A stretch of DNA of 64,000 nt, taken from contig NZ_JACCAE010000001.1 in the NCBI RefSeq assembly GCF_013409205.1, positions 2,914,001-2,978,000 of the forward strand. The letters run 5' to 3'. This stretch comes from Janibacter cremeus. Its GTDB lineage: Bacteria > Actinomycetota > Actinomycetes > Actinomycetales > Dermatophilaceae. Position numbers and translations under genes: made by a program. Of this stretch, positions 1 to 8,969 are shown piece after piece (within the stretch, counting starts at the first letter, position 1; each line of letters begins with the position of its first letter). The notes under the pieces are model-generated. The model saw nothing but the letters and a program-made list of their open reading frames with translations. It had not been told where the DNA came from and did not search any database.

Positions 1-404
1 TGCACGAGGCCCTCACCTACGAGCCGGGCATCACCGGCTGGCAGTCGACGGCCGCCGAGGTGTGGGGGCAGCGCCGTGGCGTCTGCCAGGACTTCGCCCA
101 CATCACCCTCGGCGGGCTGCGCTCCATCGGCATCCCGGCTCGGTACGTCAGCGGCTACGTCACGGACGAGTCCGGGGAGATCGAGCGGGGGAGCAGTGTC
201 GTGGCCCGCAACCACGCCTGGGTCGAGGTGTGGGACGGCGACTGGTACCCGATCGACCCGACCAACCCGGGCCCGGTCGGCCTCGACCACGTCGTCATCG
301 GCCGTGGCCGGGACTACGACGACGTCTCGCCCTTCCGGGGCATGTTCGTCGGGTCACCGCTGGCGGAGCTCGATCTCGAGATCACCTACACGCGCGTGGG
401 CTGA
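1..404 (+). CDS. Transglutaminase-family protein, C-terminal part
   Basis: The gene enters from before the window; the open frame runs from base 3 to a TGA at 402-404, so about 133 C-terminal residues are visible. They carry the papain-like transglutaminase core: a Cys in GVCQDFAHI, a His in ARNHAWVEVW and an Asp in WYPIDPTNP, which together make the catalytic triad. In actinobacteria such proteins often sit with an alpha-E protein and a circularly permuted ATP-grasp protein, but that context lies outside the window. The substrate is unknown. It converges on the glutamate transporter operon, with a hairpin between them. Confidence 0.85.
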   Translation, partial: HEALTYEPGITGWQSTAAEVWGQRRGVCQDFAHITLGGLRSIGIPARYVSGYVTDESGEIERGSSVVARNHAWVEVWDGDWYPIDPTNPGPVGLDHVVIGRGRDYDDVSPFRGMFVGSPLAELDLEITYTRVG

Positions 405-414
405 AACGCCCGAC

Positions 415-433
415 AGGTGGCTAGCCGCCACCT
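415..433. terminator. Hairpin between convergent genes
   Basis: Perfect 7-bp inverted repeat (AGGTGGC / GCCACCT) with a 5-nt loop. It spans the TAG stop of the gluD-like gene and lies 10 bp past the transglutaminase stop. There is no clear T-run, as is common for actinobacterial terminators. A bidirectional terminator is plausible. Confidence 0.5.
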
Positions 434-1260
434 CCCCCGGCGTCGACGAGGTGGAGCGCCTTGGTGCCCTGTTGACGCATCCGGCTCTCGAGGTACACGG
501 CGAGCTTCGAGAGGCTGTAGTTGATGATGATGAAGACGGCTGCCAGCACGATGCCCACCGCGAACGGGTTGTTGTACACCCTGGCGAGGTAGATCCGTTC
601 CCCGACGTCGACGATGCCGGGCGCGCCGATGGCGAAGCCGAGGGTCGTGTCCTTCAGTGCGACGACGCACTGGCTGATGATGGCCGGCAGCATCGACCGC
701 ACGGCCTGGGGGGCGAGGATCTGCACCATGACCTGGGACTTCGTCATCCCGATGGCGTACGCGGCCTCGCTCTGCCCCGTGGGGACGGCCTGGATCCCGG
801 CGCGGAAGATCTCCGCCAGCACCGACCCGTTGTAGAGCGTGAGGGCGAGGACGAGGGACCAAAAAAGTCCGAGCGTGCTGCCGAAGCCGAAGTACGCGAC
901 AAAGATCATCAGCAGCACCGGCACGGCCCGGAAGAACTCGACGATCGCCCGGGACGGCAGACGGATCCACGCCCGGTCGGACAGGCGCCCTGCAGCGAAG
1001 ACGGCCCCGAACGTGACCGCGAACAGGATGGCGACGACTGCCGCGGCGAGGGTGCCCAGGATCAGTTCCTCGAGCAGCGCCATGAGGATCCGAGGCTCGC
1101 CGAAGGCCTCCCACTGGTCGGGGGTGATCATCTCCTTGGTCCACAGCTGTCGCAGCGCCGCGGCGAGGAGGGCAGCGATGACCAGCACCGCGATCACGGT
1201 GTAGATCCGCTGCCGTGCCAGTGTCCGTGGGCCCGGCGTGTCGAAGAGGACGGTGCTCAT
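421..1260 (-). CDS. gluD: Glutamate-type amino acid ABC transporter permease (GluD-like)
   Basis: Integral membrane permease of 279 residues, one of two permeases in a polar amino acid importer. The N-terminal cytoplasmic stretch is followed by about five hydrophobic segments; the EAA-type coupling loop lies around GQSEAAYAIGM...ILAPQAVR, which contacts the ATPase. The ATG at 1260 overlaps the GluC stop as ATGA, so translation is probably coupled. It is last in the order gluA-gluB-gluC-gluD, matching the Corynebacterium glutamate importer operon. Glutamate as substrate is inferred from this order and from similarity to GluB; glutamine or aspartate are possible. Confidence 0.88.
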   Translation of the reverse strand: MSTVLFDTPGPRTLARQRIYTVIAVLVIAALLAAALRQLWTKEMITPDQWEAFGEPRILMALLEELILGTLAAAVVAILFAVTFGAVFAAGRLSDRAWIRLPSRAIVEFFRAVPVLLMIFVAYFGFGSTLGLFWSLVLALTLYNGSVLAEIFRAGIQAVPTGQSEAAYAIGMTKSQVMVQILAPQAVRSMLPAIISQCVVALKDTTLGFAIGAPGIVDVGERIYLARVYNNPFAVGIVLAAVFIIINYSLSKLAVYLESRMRQQGTKALHLVDAGGGGG

Positions 1261-1910
1261 GCGGCCACCCCCACGCGACGCTCGAACCAGCTCGCGATGG
1301 TGGACAGCACCGCCACGATGAGGATGTAGCCCAGGGCGATGCCGAAGAAGTTGAGCCACAGGGACCCGGGGAAGTCCCTGATCAGGTTGCTCAGCTGGTA
1401 GGTCGCCTCGGTGATGCCGAAGACGGCTGCCACGGAGGTGTTCTTCGTCAGGGCGATGTAGACGCTCACGAGTGGGGGGATGATCGCCCGGAAGGCCTGG
1501 GGTAGGACCACGAAGCGCAGTGAGGCACCGAAGCCCATGCCGATGGACCGGGCGGCCTCGGCCTGCCCCGGGTCGACCGTGTTCACTCCCGAACGCACGC
1601 ACTCGCACACGAAGGCCGCCGTGTACGTCGACAGTGCGATGACCGCGCGCCAGAAGAAGTCCGGGAGGAAACCGATCCCGGGCAGACCGACGACCACGAT
1701 GAGGAAGAGCACCACGAGCGGCGTGTTGCGGAAGATGTTGACGTAGCTCGTCCCAACGAAGCGCAACGGCGCGAGGGGGGAGACGCGCATCGCGCCGAGC
1801 ACCGTGCCGAGGACGGTGGAGAAGAGCAGCGACCAGCCGAGCAGGCGGAGAGTCACCAAGAAGCCATCAGCGAGTCTGGCGATCAGCTCGGAGAAGTAAT
1901 CAGGACCCAC
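1257..1910 (-). CDS. gluC: Glutamate-type amino acid ABC transporter permease (GluC-like)
   Basis: Membrane permease of 217 residues, partner of the GluD-like protein. The coupling loop reads PGQAEAARSIGMGF and is followed by LPQAFRAIIPPLVS, typical of the His/Glu/Gln permease group. The GTG start at 1910 was chosen because a GAGAGGAC ribosome site lies just upstream and the protein then begins directly before the first membrane segment. A 109-bp gap with a strong hairpin separates it from gluB. The length is slightly short of the roughly 228 residues usual for GluC. Confidence 0.87.
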   Translation of the reverse strand: MGPDYFSELIARLADGFLVTLRLLGWSLLFSTVLGTVLGAMRVSPLAPLRFVGTSYVNIFRNTPLVVLFLIVVVGLPGIGFLPDFFWRAVIALSTYTAAFVCECVRSGVNTVDPGQAEAARSIGMGFGASLRFVVLPQAFRAIIPPLVSVYIALTKNTSVAAVFGITEATYQLSNLIRDFPGSLWLNFFGIALGYILIVAVLSTIASWFERRVGVAA

Positions 1911-1964
1911 GGACGTCCTCTCGTGGCCTCGGGATGGGATGGGGCGAGGTCTCTGTGCGGCTAG

Positions 1965-1999
1965 CCGGGACCGACGGGTGGTGTGTCCGTCGGCCCCGG
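1965..1999 (-). terminator. Intra-operon hairpin between gluB and gluC
   Basis: 13-bp stem with one G-U type mismatch (arms 1965-1977 and 1987-1999) and a 9-nt loop, in the 109-bp gap after the binding-protein gene. Hairpins here commonly stabilise the upstream mRNA or partly terminate transcription, so the abundant binding protein is made in excess over the permeases. That role is inferred. Confidence 0.55.
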
Positions 2000-2019
2000 G
2001 AGCCGGATGCGTCGACCGG

Positions 2020-2898
2020 TCAGGCCTTGCAGCCCTCGTCCAGCTTCGGCGGCTCCGGCGTGTCCACACCCGACTTGCCGAGGGTGGACTCGAATGCCTT
2101 GGCCCACGACCCGTCTTCGAAGGACTCCTGGATGGTGTCGTGGAGGAAAGTGCACATGTCGTTGTCACCCTTCGAGAAGCCCACGCCGTAGCGCTCCTCG
2201 CTGAAGGTGTCGCCGACGACCTCCAGCTCGTCCGGCGCCTCGGCGGCATAGCCGAGCAGGATCGAACCATCGGTGGTGACCACGTCGACCGACCCGTTCT
2301 CCAGCTGGGTCACGCAGGCGGAGTAGGTGTCGAAGGGTACCGGCTCCGCACCGTACTCCTCGGTAACGGTCTTGATGGACGTCGAGCCGGTCACGGAGCA
2401 CGTCTTGACGCCCTCGAGGTCGTCGGGACCGGTGATCTTGTCCTTGTCCTCCTCGCGCACGAGCAGCTGCTGCCCGGTCACGTAGTAGGGACCGGCCTGG
2501 CCGACGACGCCGCGGCGATCGTCGGTGATCGAGTAGGACGCGACGACGATGTCGACGGTGCCGTTCTCCAGGAAGGGCTCGCGGTTGTCGGAGACCGTCT
2601 CCTTCCAGGTGACGTCCTCCGGCGCGATGCCGAGCTTGCCGGCGACGATCTTGGCCATCTCGATGTCGAAGCCCTCGGGGATATCGGCGCCCGGCGGCAT
2701 GAAACCGATCCCGGGCTGGTCGAACTTCACGCCGATGGTGATGTTCCCGGAGTCGGCGAGCTCGGCCATGGTCGTGCCCGAGTCGAACTCCGGGCTGTCT
2801 GCCACGTCGACGTCACCGCCGCTGTCTCCACCGCAGGCGGCCAACGTCAGCGCCAGGGCGGCCATCGTGGCGAAGGCCTTGGTCTTCTTCAGTGCCAT
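2020..2898 (-). CDS. gluB: Glutamate-binding lipoprotein of ABC transporter
   Basis: Extracytoplasmic solute-binding protein of 292 residues (family 3, PBPb fold). The N-terminus is MALKKTK, a hydrophobic stretch and the lipobox LAAC, so it should be a lipoprotein cleaved before Cys about 21. The mature part holds family motifs such as GFDIEMAKIVAGKLG and, near the C-terminus, GVGFSKGDNDMCTFL. The ATG at 2898 follows an AAAGAGGAC ribosome site. It lies 70 bp after gluA, and the downstream hairpin suggests overexpression relative to the permeases. The ligand is glutamate or a close relative by family resemblance. Confidence 0.9.
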   Translation of the reverse strand: MALKKTKAFATMAALALTLAACGGDSGGDVDVADSPEFDSGTTMAELADSGNITIGVKFDQPGIGFMPPGADIPEGFDIEMAKIVAGKLGIAPEDVTWKETVSDNREPFLENGTVDIVVASYSITDDRRGVVGQAGPYYVTGQQLLVREEDKDKITGPDDLEGVKTCSVTGSTSIKTVTEEYGAEPVPFDTYSACVTQLENGSVDVVTTDGSILLGYAAEAPDELEVVGDTFSEERYGVGFSKGDNDMCTFLHDTIQESFEDGSWAKAFESTLGKSGVDTPEPPKLDEGCKA

Positions 2899-2968
2899 GG
2901 GTTGTCCTCTTTCCCTACGGGCTCGACGTTCGAGCTGTGTGGCGTTGTGGTGGTGGGTGGGGTGAGTA

Positions 2969-3739
2969 CTAGAGGATCTTGCCGAGGAAGTCCTGGGCGC
3001 GATCCGACTGGGGGTTGGTGAAGAACTCGTTCGGCGTGTTCTCCTCGACGATGCGCCCGTCGGCCATGAAGATGACCCGGTCACCGGCCGTGCGAGCGAA
3101 GCCCATCTCGTGGGTGACGACGACCATGGTCATGCCCTGCTCGGCGAGGTCGACCATGACGTCGAGGACCTCCTTGATCATCTCCGGGTCCAGCGCCGAG
3201 GTCGGCTCGTCGAAGAGCATCACCTTCGGGTCCATGGCCAGGGCCCGCGCGATGGCGACGCGTTGCTGCTGGCCACCGGAGAGCTGGGCCGGGTACTTCT
3301 CGGCCTGCTCGGCGATGCCGACGCGGGTGAGCAGCTCCTTGGCCCGCCTCTCGGCATCCGCCTTGCTCTTGCCCAGGACCTTGATCGGTCCGAGGGTGAC
3401 GTTCTGCAGGATCGTCTTGTGGGCGAAGAGGTTGAAGCCCTGGAAGACCATCCCGACCTCGGCGCGCAGCTGCGCCAGGGCCTTGCCCTCCTGGGGCAGC
3501 TTCTCACCATCGAGGGCGATCGTGCCCGCCTCGATCGGCTCGAGGCGGTTGATCGTGCGGCACAGGGTGGACTTGCCCGACCCCGAGGGGCCGATGACGA
3601 CGACGACCTCGCCGCGTTTGATCGTCAGGTCGATGTCCTGCAGGACGTGGAGGTCCCCGAACCATTTCTGCACGTCGTCGAGCACCACGAGCGGCTGGCC
3701 TCGGGCAGCGGTCATGCTGTCGGGAGAGGTGACGGTCAT
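2969..3739 (-). CDS. gluA: Glutamate-type amino acid ABC transporter ATPase
   Basis: ATP-binding subunit of 256 residues. It has Walker A (GPSGSGKST), a Q-loop ([10 protein letters not shown]), the signature [15 protein letters not shown], Walker B ([12 protein letters not shown]) and the switch His (VVTHEM). It is first in the operon. On the minus strand TAGGTT (3751-3746) ends 6 nt before the ATG at 3739, and no ribosome site is visible, so a leaderless mRNA is likely. An ATG eight codons further in (MTAARG) is an alternative start. It is divergent from miaB. Confidence 0.92.
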   Translation of the reverse strand: MTVTSPDSMTAARGQPLVVLDDVQKWFGDLHVLQDIDLTIKRGEVVVVIGPSGSGKSTLCRTINRLEPIEAGTIALDGEKLPQEGKALAQLRAEVGMVFQGFNLFAHKTILQNVTLGPIKVLGKSKADAERRAKELLTRVGIAEQAEKYPAQLSGGQQQRVAIARALAMDPKVMLFDEPTSALDPEMIKEVLDVMVDLAEQGMTMVVVTHEMGFARTAGDRVIFMADGRIVEENTPNEFFTNPQSDRAQDFLGKIL

Positions 3740-3907
3740 GCGGTCAACCTAACGTGGCGCAGGTCATGCGTGGGGACCTGCCGGGCCTTCGTGATGAATC
3801 CTTTTCATTCGGCGTCGTCCGGGCGAAGCGTCGTCCTGAGGCGTGAGGGAGGAACCTCGAAGGAGGGGTGTGGTCGCCCCCTTCGCCCGACGTACCCTTG
3901 ATCTGCC

Positions 3908-5446
3908 ATGACTGCGACGCCCAAGACCTACGACGTGCGCACCCACGGGTGCCAGATGAACGTCCACGACTCCGAACGCCTCGCCGGCCTCCTCGAGACC
4001 GCCGGGTACACCGACATCGCCAGCCTGCCCAGCGACGAGCGCGGCGAGGTCGCCGATGTCGTCGTCTTCAACACCTGCGCGGTGCGGGAGAACGCCGACA
4101 ACAAGCTCTACGGCAACCTCGGCATGCTCCGCCCGCTGAAGCAGCGCAACCCCGACCTGCAGATCGCCGTCGGTGGCTGCATGGCGCAGAAGGACCGCGC
4201 GACGATCGTCGAGAAGGCCCCGTGGGTCGACGTCGTCTTCGGCACGCACAACATCGGCTCGTTGCCCGCGCTGCTCGACCGCGCCCGCCACAACGAGGAG
4301 GCACAGGTCGAGATCCTCGAGTCCCTGGAGACCTTCCCCTCGACGCTGCCGACGCGCCGCGACTCCGCCTACTCGGGCTGGACGTCGATCTCCGTGGGCT
4401 GCAACAACACGTGCACGTTCTGCATCGTCCCGGCCCTGCGCGGCAAGGAGAAGGACCGCCGTCCCGGAGAGATCCTCGCCGAGCTCGAGGCGCTGGTCGC
4501 CCAGGGCGTCGTCGAGGTGACCCTGCTGGGGCAGAACGTCAACAGCTACGGCGTGGAGTTCGGCGACAAGTACGCCTTCGGCAAGTTGCTGCGCTCCTGC
4601 GGCGAGATCGAGGGGCTGGAGCGGGTGCGCTTCACCAGCCCGCACCCGGCCGCCTTCACCGACGACGTCATCGACGCGATGGCGCAGACGCCCAACGTCA
4701 TGCCGAGCCTGCACATGCCGTTGCAGTCGGGCTCGGACCGGGTGCTGAAGGCGATGCGTCGCAGCTACCGCTCGAAGAAGTTCCTCGGGATCCTCGACCG
4801 GGTGCGCGAGCAGATCCCGGACGCGGCGATCACCACCGACATCATCGTCGGCTTCCCGGGGGAGACGGAGGAGGACTTCCAGGAGACGTTGCGCGTGGTG
4901 CGCGAGTCGCGATTCTCCTCCGCCTTCACCTTCCAGTACTCCATCCGTCCCGGCACGCCGGCGGCGACGATGGCAGACCAGGTGCCCAAGGAGGTCGTCC
5001 AGGAGCGCTACGAGCGCCTGATCCAGGTGCAGGAGGAGATCTCCTGGGCCGGCAACCGGGCACAGGAGGGACGCGACCTCGAGGTGCTCGTCGCCACGGG
5101 GGAGGGGCGCAAGGACTCCGAGACCGCCCGCCTGAGTGGTCGATCCCGGGACAACCGGCTCGTGCACTTCGCGCTGCCGGAGGGGCTGCCCGAGGCCGAG
5201 CGCCCCCGTCCGGGCGACATGGTCACCGTCGGCGTCACCTACGGCGCACCGCACCACCTCGTCGCCGACTCCGCGCTGGAGGGTGGCGCCTTCTCGGTGC
5301 GCCGGACGAGGGGCGGCGATGCCTGGGCGGCATTGCAGGACCAGGGAGGCGAGGGCGCCGTCGCCAAGCCGAACGTCTCCCTGGGGATGCCGCGCATCGG
5401 CGCTCCCGAACCGGTTGAGGCGTCGGAGCCTGCCTGCGGCGCGTAG
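3908..5446 (+). CDS. miaB: tRNA-2-methylthio-N6-dimethylallyladenosine synthase
   Basis: Radical-SAM methylthiotransferase that acts on isopentenyl-A37 of tRNAs, after MiaA. The 512 residues hold the N-terminal UPF0004 domain with its cluster cysteines (C15 in THGCQMN, then FNTCAVREN and VGGCMAQ), the radical-SAM motif CNNTCTFC (C165, C169, C172) and a C-terminal TRAM domain, followed by an acidic/Gly-rich tail. TACCCT (3893-3898) ends 9 nt before the ATG and no Shine-Dalgarno is visible. miaA lies 1.7 kb downstream. A strong terminator follows. Confidence 0.95.
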   Translation: MTATPKTYDVRTHGCQMNVHDSERLAGLLETAGYTDIASLPSDERGEVADVVVFNTCAVRENADNKLYGNLGMLRPLKQRNPDLQIAVGGCMAQKDRATIVEKAPWVDVVFGTHNIGSLPALLDRARHNEEAQVEILESLETFPSTLPTRRDSAYSGWTSISVGCNNTCTFCIVPALRGKEKDRRPGEILAELEALVAQGVVEVTLLGQNVNSYGVEFGDKYAFGKLLRSCGEIEGLERVRFTSPHPAAFTDDVIDAMAQTPNVMPSLHMPLQSGSDRVLKAMRRSYRSKKFLGILDRVREQIPDAAITTDIIVGFPGETEEDFQETLRVVRESRFSSAFTFQYSIRPGTPAATMADQVPKEVVQERYERLIQVQEEISWAGNRAQEGRDLEVLVATGEGRKDSETARLSGRSRDNRLVHFALPEGLPEAERPRPGDMVTVGVTYGAPHHLVADSALEGGAFSVRRTRGGDAWAALQDQGGEGAVAKPNVSLGMPRIGAPEPVEASEPACGA

Positions 5447-5473
5447 CCGCTCATCCCACCCGAGCACGACGAA

Positions 5474-5506
5474 GGGGGCGGATCACCCATGTGGTGATCC
5501 GCCCCC
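5474..5506 (+). terminator. Terminator after miaB
   Basis: Perfect 14-bp stem (5474-5487 with 5493-5506) and a 5-nt loop. The stem extends loosely through GAAG/CTTC, followed by a T-poor tail. It serves miaB and probably also the convergent small gene at 5563. Confidence 0.8.
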
Positions 5507-5562
5507 ACTTCGAGGCTCCTTCGTCGCAGCTCAGTGCGACGCTTCGAGCGTTGCGGGAGGGC

Positions 5563-5763
5563 TCAGTTGTCGCCGTCCCCGCCGTCGTCGCCGCCACCGA
5601 CCTTGTCGTCAGCGAAGTCGCGAGCCTTGTCGACCTTGTCCCCGTCGACGCCCTTGCCTTCGGCGAACTCACCGGCCTTGTCGAGGCCCTGGTCGCTCAG
5701 CTCCTCGCCCTTCTCGCTGTTCAGCGCGTCGCCGGCCTTGCCTGCGAGGTCATCGAAACCCAT
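5563..5763 (-). CDS. Small acidic protein, MT0933/Rv0909 antitoxin-like
   Basis: 66 residues, strongly charged, with short helical repeats of the form DKAGEFAEGK and DKARDFADDK and a Gly/Asp tail. It resembles the actinobacterial MT0933-type antitoxin family (PF14013), recognised by eye only. The ATG at 5763 has a good ribosome site (AAGGAG, 7 nt upstream). No toxin partner (for example an SRPBCC protein like Rv0910) is adjacent, so an antitoxin role here is unproven; a stress-related small protein is equally possible. Confidence 0.65.
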   Translation of the reverse strand: MGFDDLAGKAGDALNSEKGEELSDQGLDKAGEFAEGKGVDGDKVDKARDFADDKVGGGDDGGDGDN

Positions 5764-5870
5764 TGTCGACTCCTTACTCGTCGGGATACCTGTTGTGGGG
5801 CTGAATCCACTCAAACACGATGTGCACGGTCGGCTCAACCGAAACGGGTGACGCGTCGACGAACGAATGT

Positions 5871-5902
5871 AGTTGACAATTCAATTAAGGTTCAACTAGT
5901 GT
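5871..5902 (+). promoter_or_regulatory. yceI promoter with overlapping palindrome (MarR-type operator candidate)
   Basis: TTGACA at 5873-5878 and TAGTGT at 5897-5902, spaced 18 bp, make a plausible promoter. The inverted repeat AGTTGA (5871-5876) / TCAACT (5892-5897), enclosing AATTCAATT, overlaps both elements. The AT-rich, TTGAA-like palindrome looks like MarR-family operators, but no marR gene is in the window. Confidence 0.5.
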
Positions 5903-5950
5903 CGTGCTCACAACGCCACGCGCACCCGATTCCCCACAAGGAGCACCCCC

Positions 5951-6499
5951 ATGACAGACCTGAACACCTTCGCCGCCGGCACCTACGTCCTCGACCCGAG
6001 CCACACCGAGATCGGCTTCGTCGCCCGCCACGCGATGGTCACCAAGGTCCGCGGCTACTTCCGCGACCTCGAGGGCACCATCACCATCGGCGATGACCTC
6101 GCCTCGTCCAGCGCCACCGCGACGATGAAGACCGCCTCCGTCGACACCGGCAGTGCCGACCGTGACGCCCACCTGAAGTCCGCCGACTTCTTCGATGTCG
6201 ACACTCACCCGGAGATCACTTTCGTATCGACCGGAGTCTCCAACGTCTCGGGCAGGTCCTTCGACCTCACCGGCGACCTGACGATCATGGGCACCACCAA
6301 GCCGGTCACCCTCGCGGTCGAGTACGACGGCACCGCGCAGGACCCCTTCGGCAACGTCCGCGCCGGGTTCACCGCCACCACGACGGTCGAGCGCGAGGAC
6401 TGGGACCTCAGCTGGAACGCCGCCCTGGAGACCGGCGGCGTCCTCGTCTCGAGGAAGGTCACCCTCAATCTCGAGGTCTCGGCCATCAAGCAGGCCTGA
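5951..6499 (+). CDS. YceI-family polyisoprenoid-binding-like protein
   Basis: 182 residues forming the lipocalin-like YceI barrel: DPSHTEIGFVARHAMVTKVRG near the N-terminus, then DAHLKSADFFDVDTHPEITF and DLTIMGTTKPVTL. There is no signal peptide, so unlike E. coli YceI it should be cytosolic. Relatives bind long isoprenoid chains such as quinone precursors; the ligand here is unknown. It is a single-gene unit with its own promoter/operator and a perfect terminator. Confidence 0.88.
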   Translation: MTDLNTFAAGTYVLDPSHTEIGFVARHAMVTKVRGYFRDLEGTITIGDDLASSSATATMKTASVDTGSADRDAHLKSADFFDVDTHPEITFVSTGVSNVSGRSFDLTGDLTIMGTTKPVTLAVEYDGTAQDPFGNVRAGFTATTTVEREDWDLSWNAALETGGVLVSRKVTLNLEVSAIKQA

Positions 6500-6514
6500 G
6501 ACTCGGTACCCCGC

Positions 6515-6552
6515 GAAGCCGGGGCCGGCACCGCTGAGCCGGCCCCGGCTTC
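6515..6552 (+). terminator. Terminator after yceI
   Basis: Perfect 15-bp G+C-rich stem (6515-6529 with 6538-6552) and an 8-nt loop, starting 16 bp past the stop codon. No long T-run follows. Confidence 0.75.
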
Positions 6553-6585
6553 GTCACGTCCGGGCGGTGCGGGAAGATACCGCTC

Positions 6586-7182
6586 ATGACCATCCACCCG
6601 ATCACCATCTGTGGTGAGCCGGTCCTGCACACCCGAGCGGAGCCGGTCGCCGAGTACGACGACTCGTTACGCACCCTCATCCAGGACATGTACGCCACCC
6701 AGGAGGCCGCCCACGGTGTCGGCCTGGCCGCCCCCCAGATCGGGGTCGGCCTACGCATCTTCACGTGGAACATGGACAACGAGGACGGTGTGCCCACCCT
6801 CGGCCACCTCATCAACCCGTACGTCAAGCCCACCAAGCCGGCCGTGGGGGAGCCCGACCGCGACCATGAGTCGGAGGGGTGCTTGTCCGTGCCCGGGTAC
6901 TCCTTCCCCCTTCGCCGGGGCGAGCGGGCAGAGGTCACCGGTTACGACATGGACGGCAACGAGATCGCCTTCAGTGCGACCGGGTGGTTCGCGCGGTGCA
7001 TGCAGCACGAGTACGACCACCTCAACGGCTTCCTCTACATCGACCGGCTGAACGAGAAGTGGAAGAAGAAGGCCAAGAAGGTCGTGCGGGCGCAGGAGTG
7101 GGGTGTGCCCGGCCTGACCTGGCTGCCCGGCGAGGGACCGGACCCCTTCGGCCACGACGAGGAGTCCGACGAGAGCCTGTGA
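6586..7182 (+). CDS. def: Peptide deformylase
   Basis: Metalloenzyme that removes the N-formyl group from nascent proteins. 198 residues with the three metal/active-site motifs: GVGLAAPQIGV, EGCLSVPGY (metal Cys, stabilised anion) and QHEYDHLNG (two His ligands and the catalytic Glu). The lysine-rich segment near residue 160 and the acidic C-terminal tail are typical of actinobacterial type I enzymes. miaA follows with a 4-bp GTGA overlap, so the genes are probably co-translated. Confidence 0.95.
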   Translation: MTIHPITICGEPVLHTRAEPVAEYDDSLRTLIQDMYATQEAAHGVGLAAPQIGVGLRIFTWNMDNEDGVPTLGHLINPYVKPTKPAVGEPDRDHESEGCLSVPGYSFPLRRGERAEVTGYDMDGNEIAFSATGWFARCMQHEYDHLNGFLYIDRLNEKWKKKAKKVVRAQEWGVPGLTWLPGEGPDPFGHDEESDESL

Positions 7183-8093
7183 TCCCGCAGGTCATCGCCG
7201 TCGTCGGCGCCACGGCCACCGGCAAGTCCGACCTGGCGCTCGACCTCGCCGAGACGCTCGGGGGTGAGGTCGTCAATGCCGATGCCATGCAGCTCTACCG
7301 CGGCATGGACATCGGTACCAACAAGCTGCCTCCCCAGGAGCGTCGCGGCATCCCGCACCACGTGCTCGACGTGCTCGAGGTCACCGACGAGGCGACCCTG
7401 GCCGACTACCAGGAGCGCGCCGAGGCGGCCATCGTCGACATCCGAGGGCGTGGGCTCGTGCCGGTGCTCGCCGGAGGGTCGGGCCTGTACGCAAGAGCCG
7501 CGCTGGACCACCTCCAGATCCCGCCGACCGATCCCGCCGTGCGGGCGCGGCTCGAGTCCGAGGCGCAGGACGAAGGGGGTCCGGAGGCCCTCCGCGCCCG
7601 GCTGCAGGGGGTGGACCCGGCTGCCGCAGAGGCTATCCAGGCCAACAACCTCCGTCGGATCATCCGGGCGCTGGAGGTCGTGGAGATCACCGGCCGCCCG
7701 TTCTCGGCGACGGCACCGACGAAGCGGTACCGGCGCCCTTCGCTCGTGATCGGGCTGCGCGACGACTGGGACGCGCTGACCACGCGGATCGAGCGTCGTG
7801 CCCGGGCGATGTGGGACGACGGGCTGCTCGACGAGGTGGCCACGCTCGATGCAGTTGGGCTGCGCGACGGGCGGACCGCCTCACGGGCCATCGGCTACTC
7901 GCAGGCCCTGGCCGATCTCGACGGTCGGATCACCCGCGAGCAGGCGATCGCGCAGACCGCGCAGGCGACGCGACGGTACGCCCGGCGGCAGGAGTCGTGG
8001 TGGCGCCCCGACCACCGGGTGGAGTGGCTGGACGCCGCGGACGCCGGACTGCGAGCCGCAGCGCTGGAGCTCGCCCGACGTCCGACACAATGA
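7179..8093 (+). CDS. miaA: tRNA dimethylallyltransferase
   Basis: Adds dimethylallyl to A37 of UNN-reading tRNAs, the substrate step for MiaB. 304 residues: P-loop GATATGKSDLA, then NADAMQLYRGMDIGTNK, the HHVLDV motif, and LAGGSGLYARA. The GTG at 7179 was chosen because it makes a 4-bp overlap with the def stop and places the P-loop at the normal distance from the N-terminus. dapF overlaps or closely follows. Confidence 0.94.
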   Translation: MIPQVIAVVGATATGKSDLALDLAETLGGEVVNADAMQLYRGMDIGTNKLPPQERRGIPHHVLDVLEVTDEATLADYQERAEAAIVDIRGRGLVPVLAGGSGLYARAALDHLQIPPTDPAVRARLESEAQDEGGPEALRARLQGVDPAAAEAIQANNLRRIIRALEVVEITGRPFSATAPTKRYRRPSLVIGLRDDWDALTTRIERRARAMWDDGLLDEVATLDAVGLRDGRTASRAIGYSQALADLDGRITREQAIAQTAQATRRYARRQESWWRPDHRVEWLDAADAGLRAAALELARRPTQ

Positions 8094-8098
8094 GCCCC

Positions 8099-8968
8099 AT
8101 GACGCTGCGTTTCACCAAGGGCCACGGGACCGAGAACGACTTCGTCCTCATCCCCGACCTCGAGGCCGAGCTGGACCTGACCCCCGAGCAGGTCGTCCTG
8201 CTCGCCAACCGGCACGCCGGCATCGGTGGCGACGGGGTGATCCGGATCGTGCCGACCGCTGCCGCCGACGAGGAGTCGGTGCGTGCGATGGCCGGGGAGG
8301 CCGAGTGGTTCATGGACTACCGCAACGCCGACGGGTCGCCGGCGCAGATGTGCGGCAACGGCACGCGGGTCTTCGCGGTCTGGTTGCGGCGGGAGGGGCT
8401 CGTCGGGGACGAGTTCGCGATCGCGACGAGGGCGGGGCTGAAGCGGATCCGGTTCGAAGGGGACCACGTCGTCACCCACATGGGCACGTGGCGCTTCGTC
8501 GACGAGGCGACCGCCCACGCCGACGGGTTCGATGCGCTCGTCCACGTCGAGGAGGCCGAGGAGGTCACCGAGCCGTACTCGGCGCTCTCCCTCGACCTGG
8601 GCAACCCGCACACCGTCGTGGCCCTGCCGGAGACGGTCTCGCTCAACGGTCTTCGGCTGCGCACGCCGCCCGTGGTCAACCCGACCCCGCCGGAGGGGAG
8701 CAACGTCGAGTTCGTCCGCGTGCTCGGACCGGGCCACATCTCGATGCGCGTTCACGAGCGCGGCGTGGGGGAGACCCGCTCCTGCGGGACCGGTGTGTGC
8801 GCCGCCGCGATCGGCCTGGCGTTCTGGTCCGGTGACGTCGACGCGGCCGGGCAGGTGAAGGTCGAGGTGCCCGGTGGCACGCTGCAGGTGCGGTTGCTGC
8901 CCGGGCGCGAGGTGGCGCTCTCCGGCCCCGCGGCCCTCGTGGCCGACGGGACGACGACGCTGGTGTGA
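8099..8968 (+). CDS. dapF: Diaminopimelate epimerase
   Basis: Interconverts LL- and meso-diaminopimelate for peptidoglycan and lysine synthesis. 289 residues in two mirrored halves with the catalytic pair of cysteines: C85 in MCGNGTR and C229 in RSCGTG. Start choice: ATG 8099; the ATG at 8090 in the same frame overlaps the miaA stop as ATGA and would add MSP. The neighbours (miaA, def) are a common actinobacterial arrangement. Confidence 0.94.
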   Translation: MTLRFTKGHGTENDFVLIPDLEAELDLTPEQVVLLANRHAGIGGDGVIRIVPTAAADEESVRAMAGEAEWFMDYRNADGSPAQMCGNGTRVFAVWLRREGLVGDEFAIATRAGLKRIRFEGDHVVTHMGTWRFVDEATAHADGFDALVHVEEAEEVTEPYSALSLDLGNPHTVVALPETVSLNGLRLRTPPVVNPTPPEGSNVEFVRVLGPGHISMRVHERGVGETRSCGTGVCAAAIGLAFWSGDVDAAGQVKVEVPGGTLQVRLLPGREVALSGPAALVADGTTTLV

Positions 8969-8969
8969 C

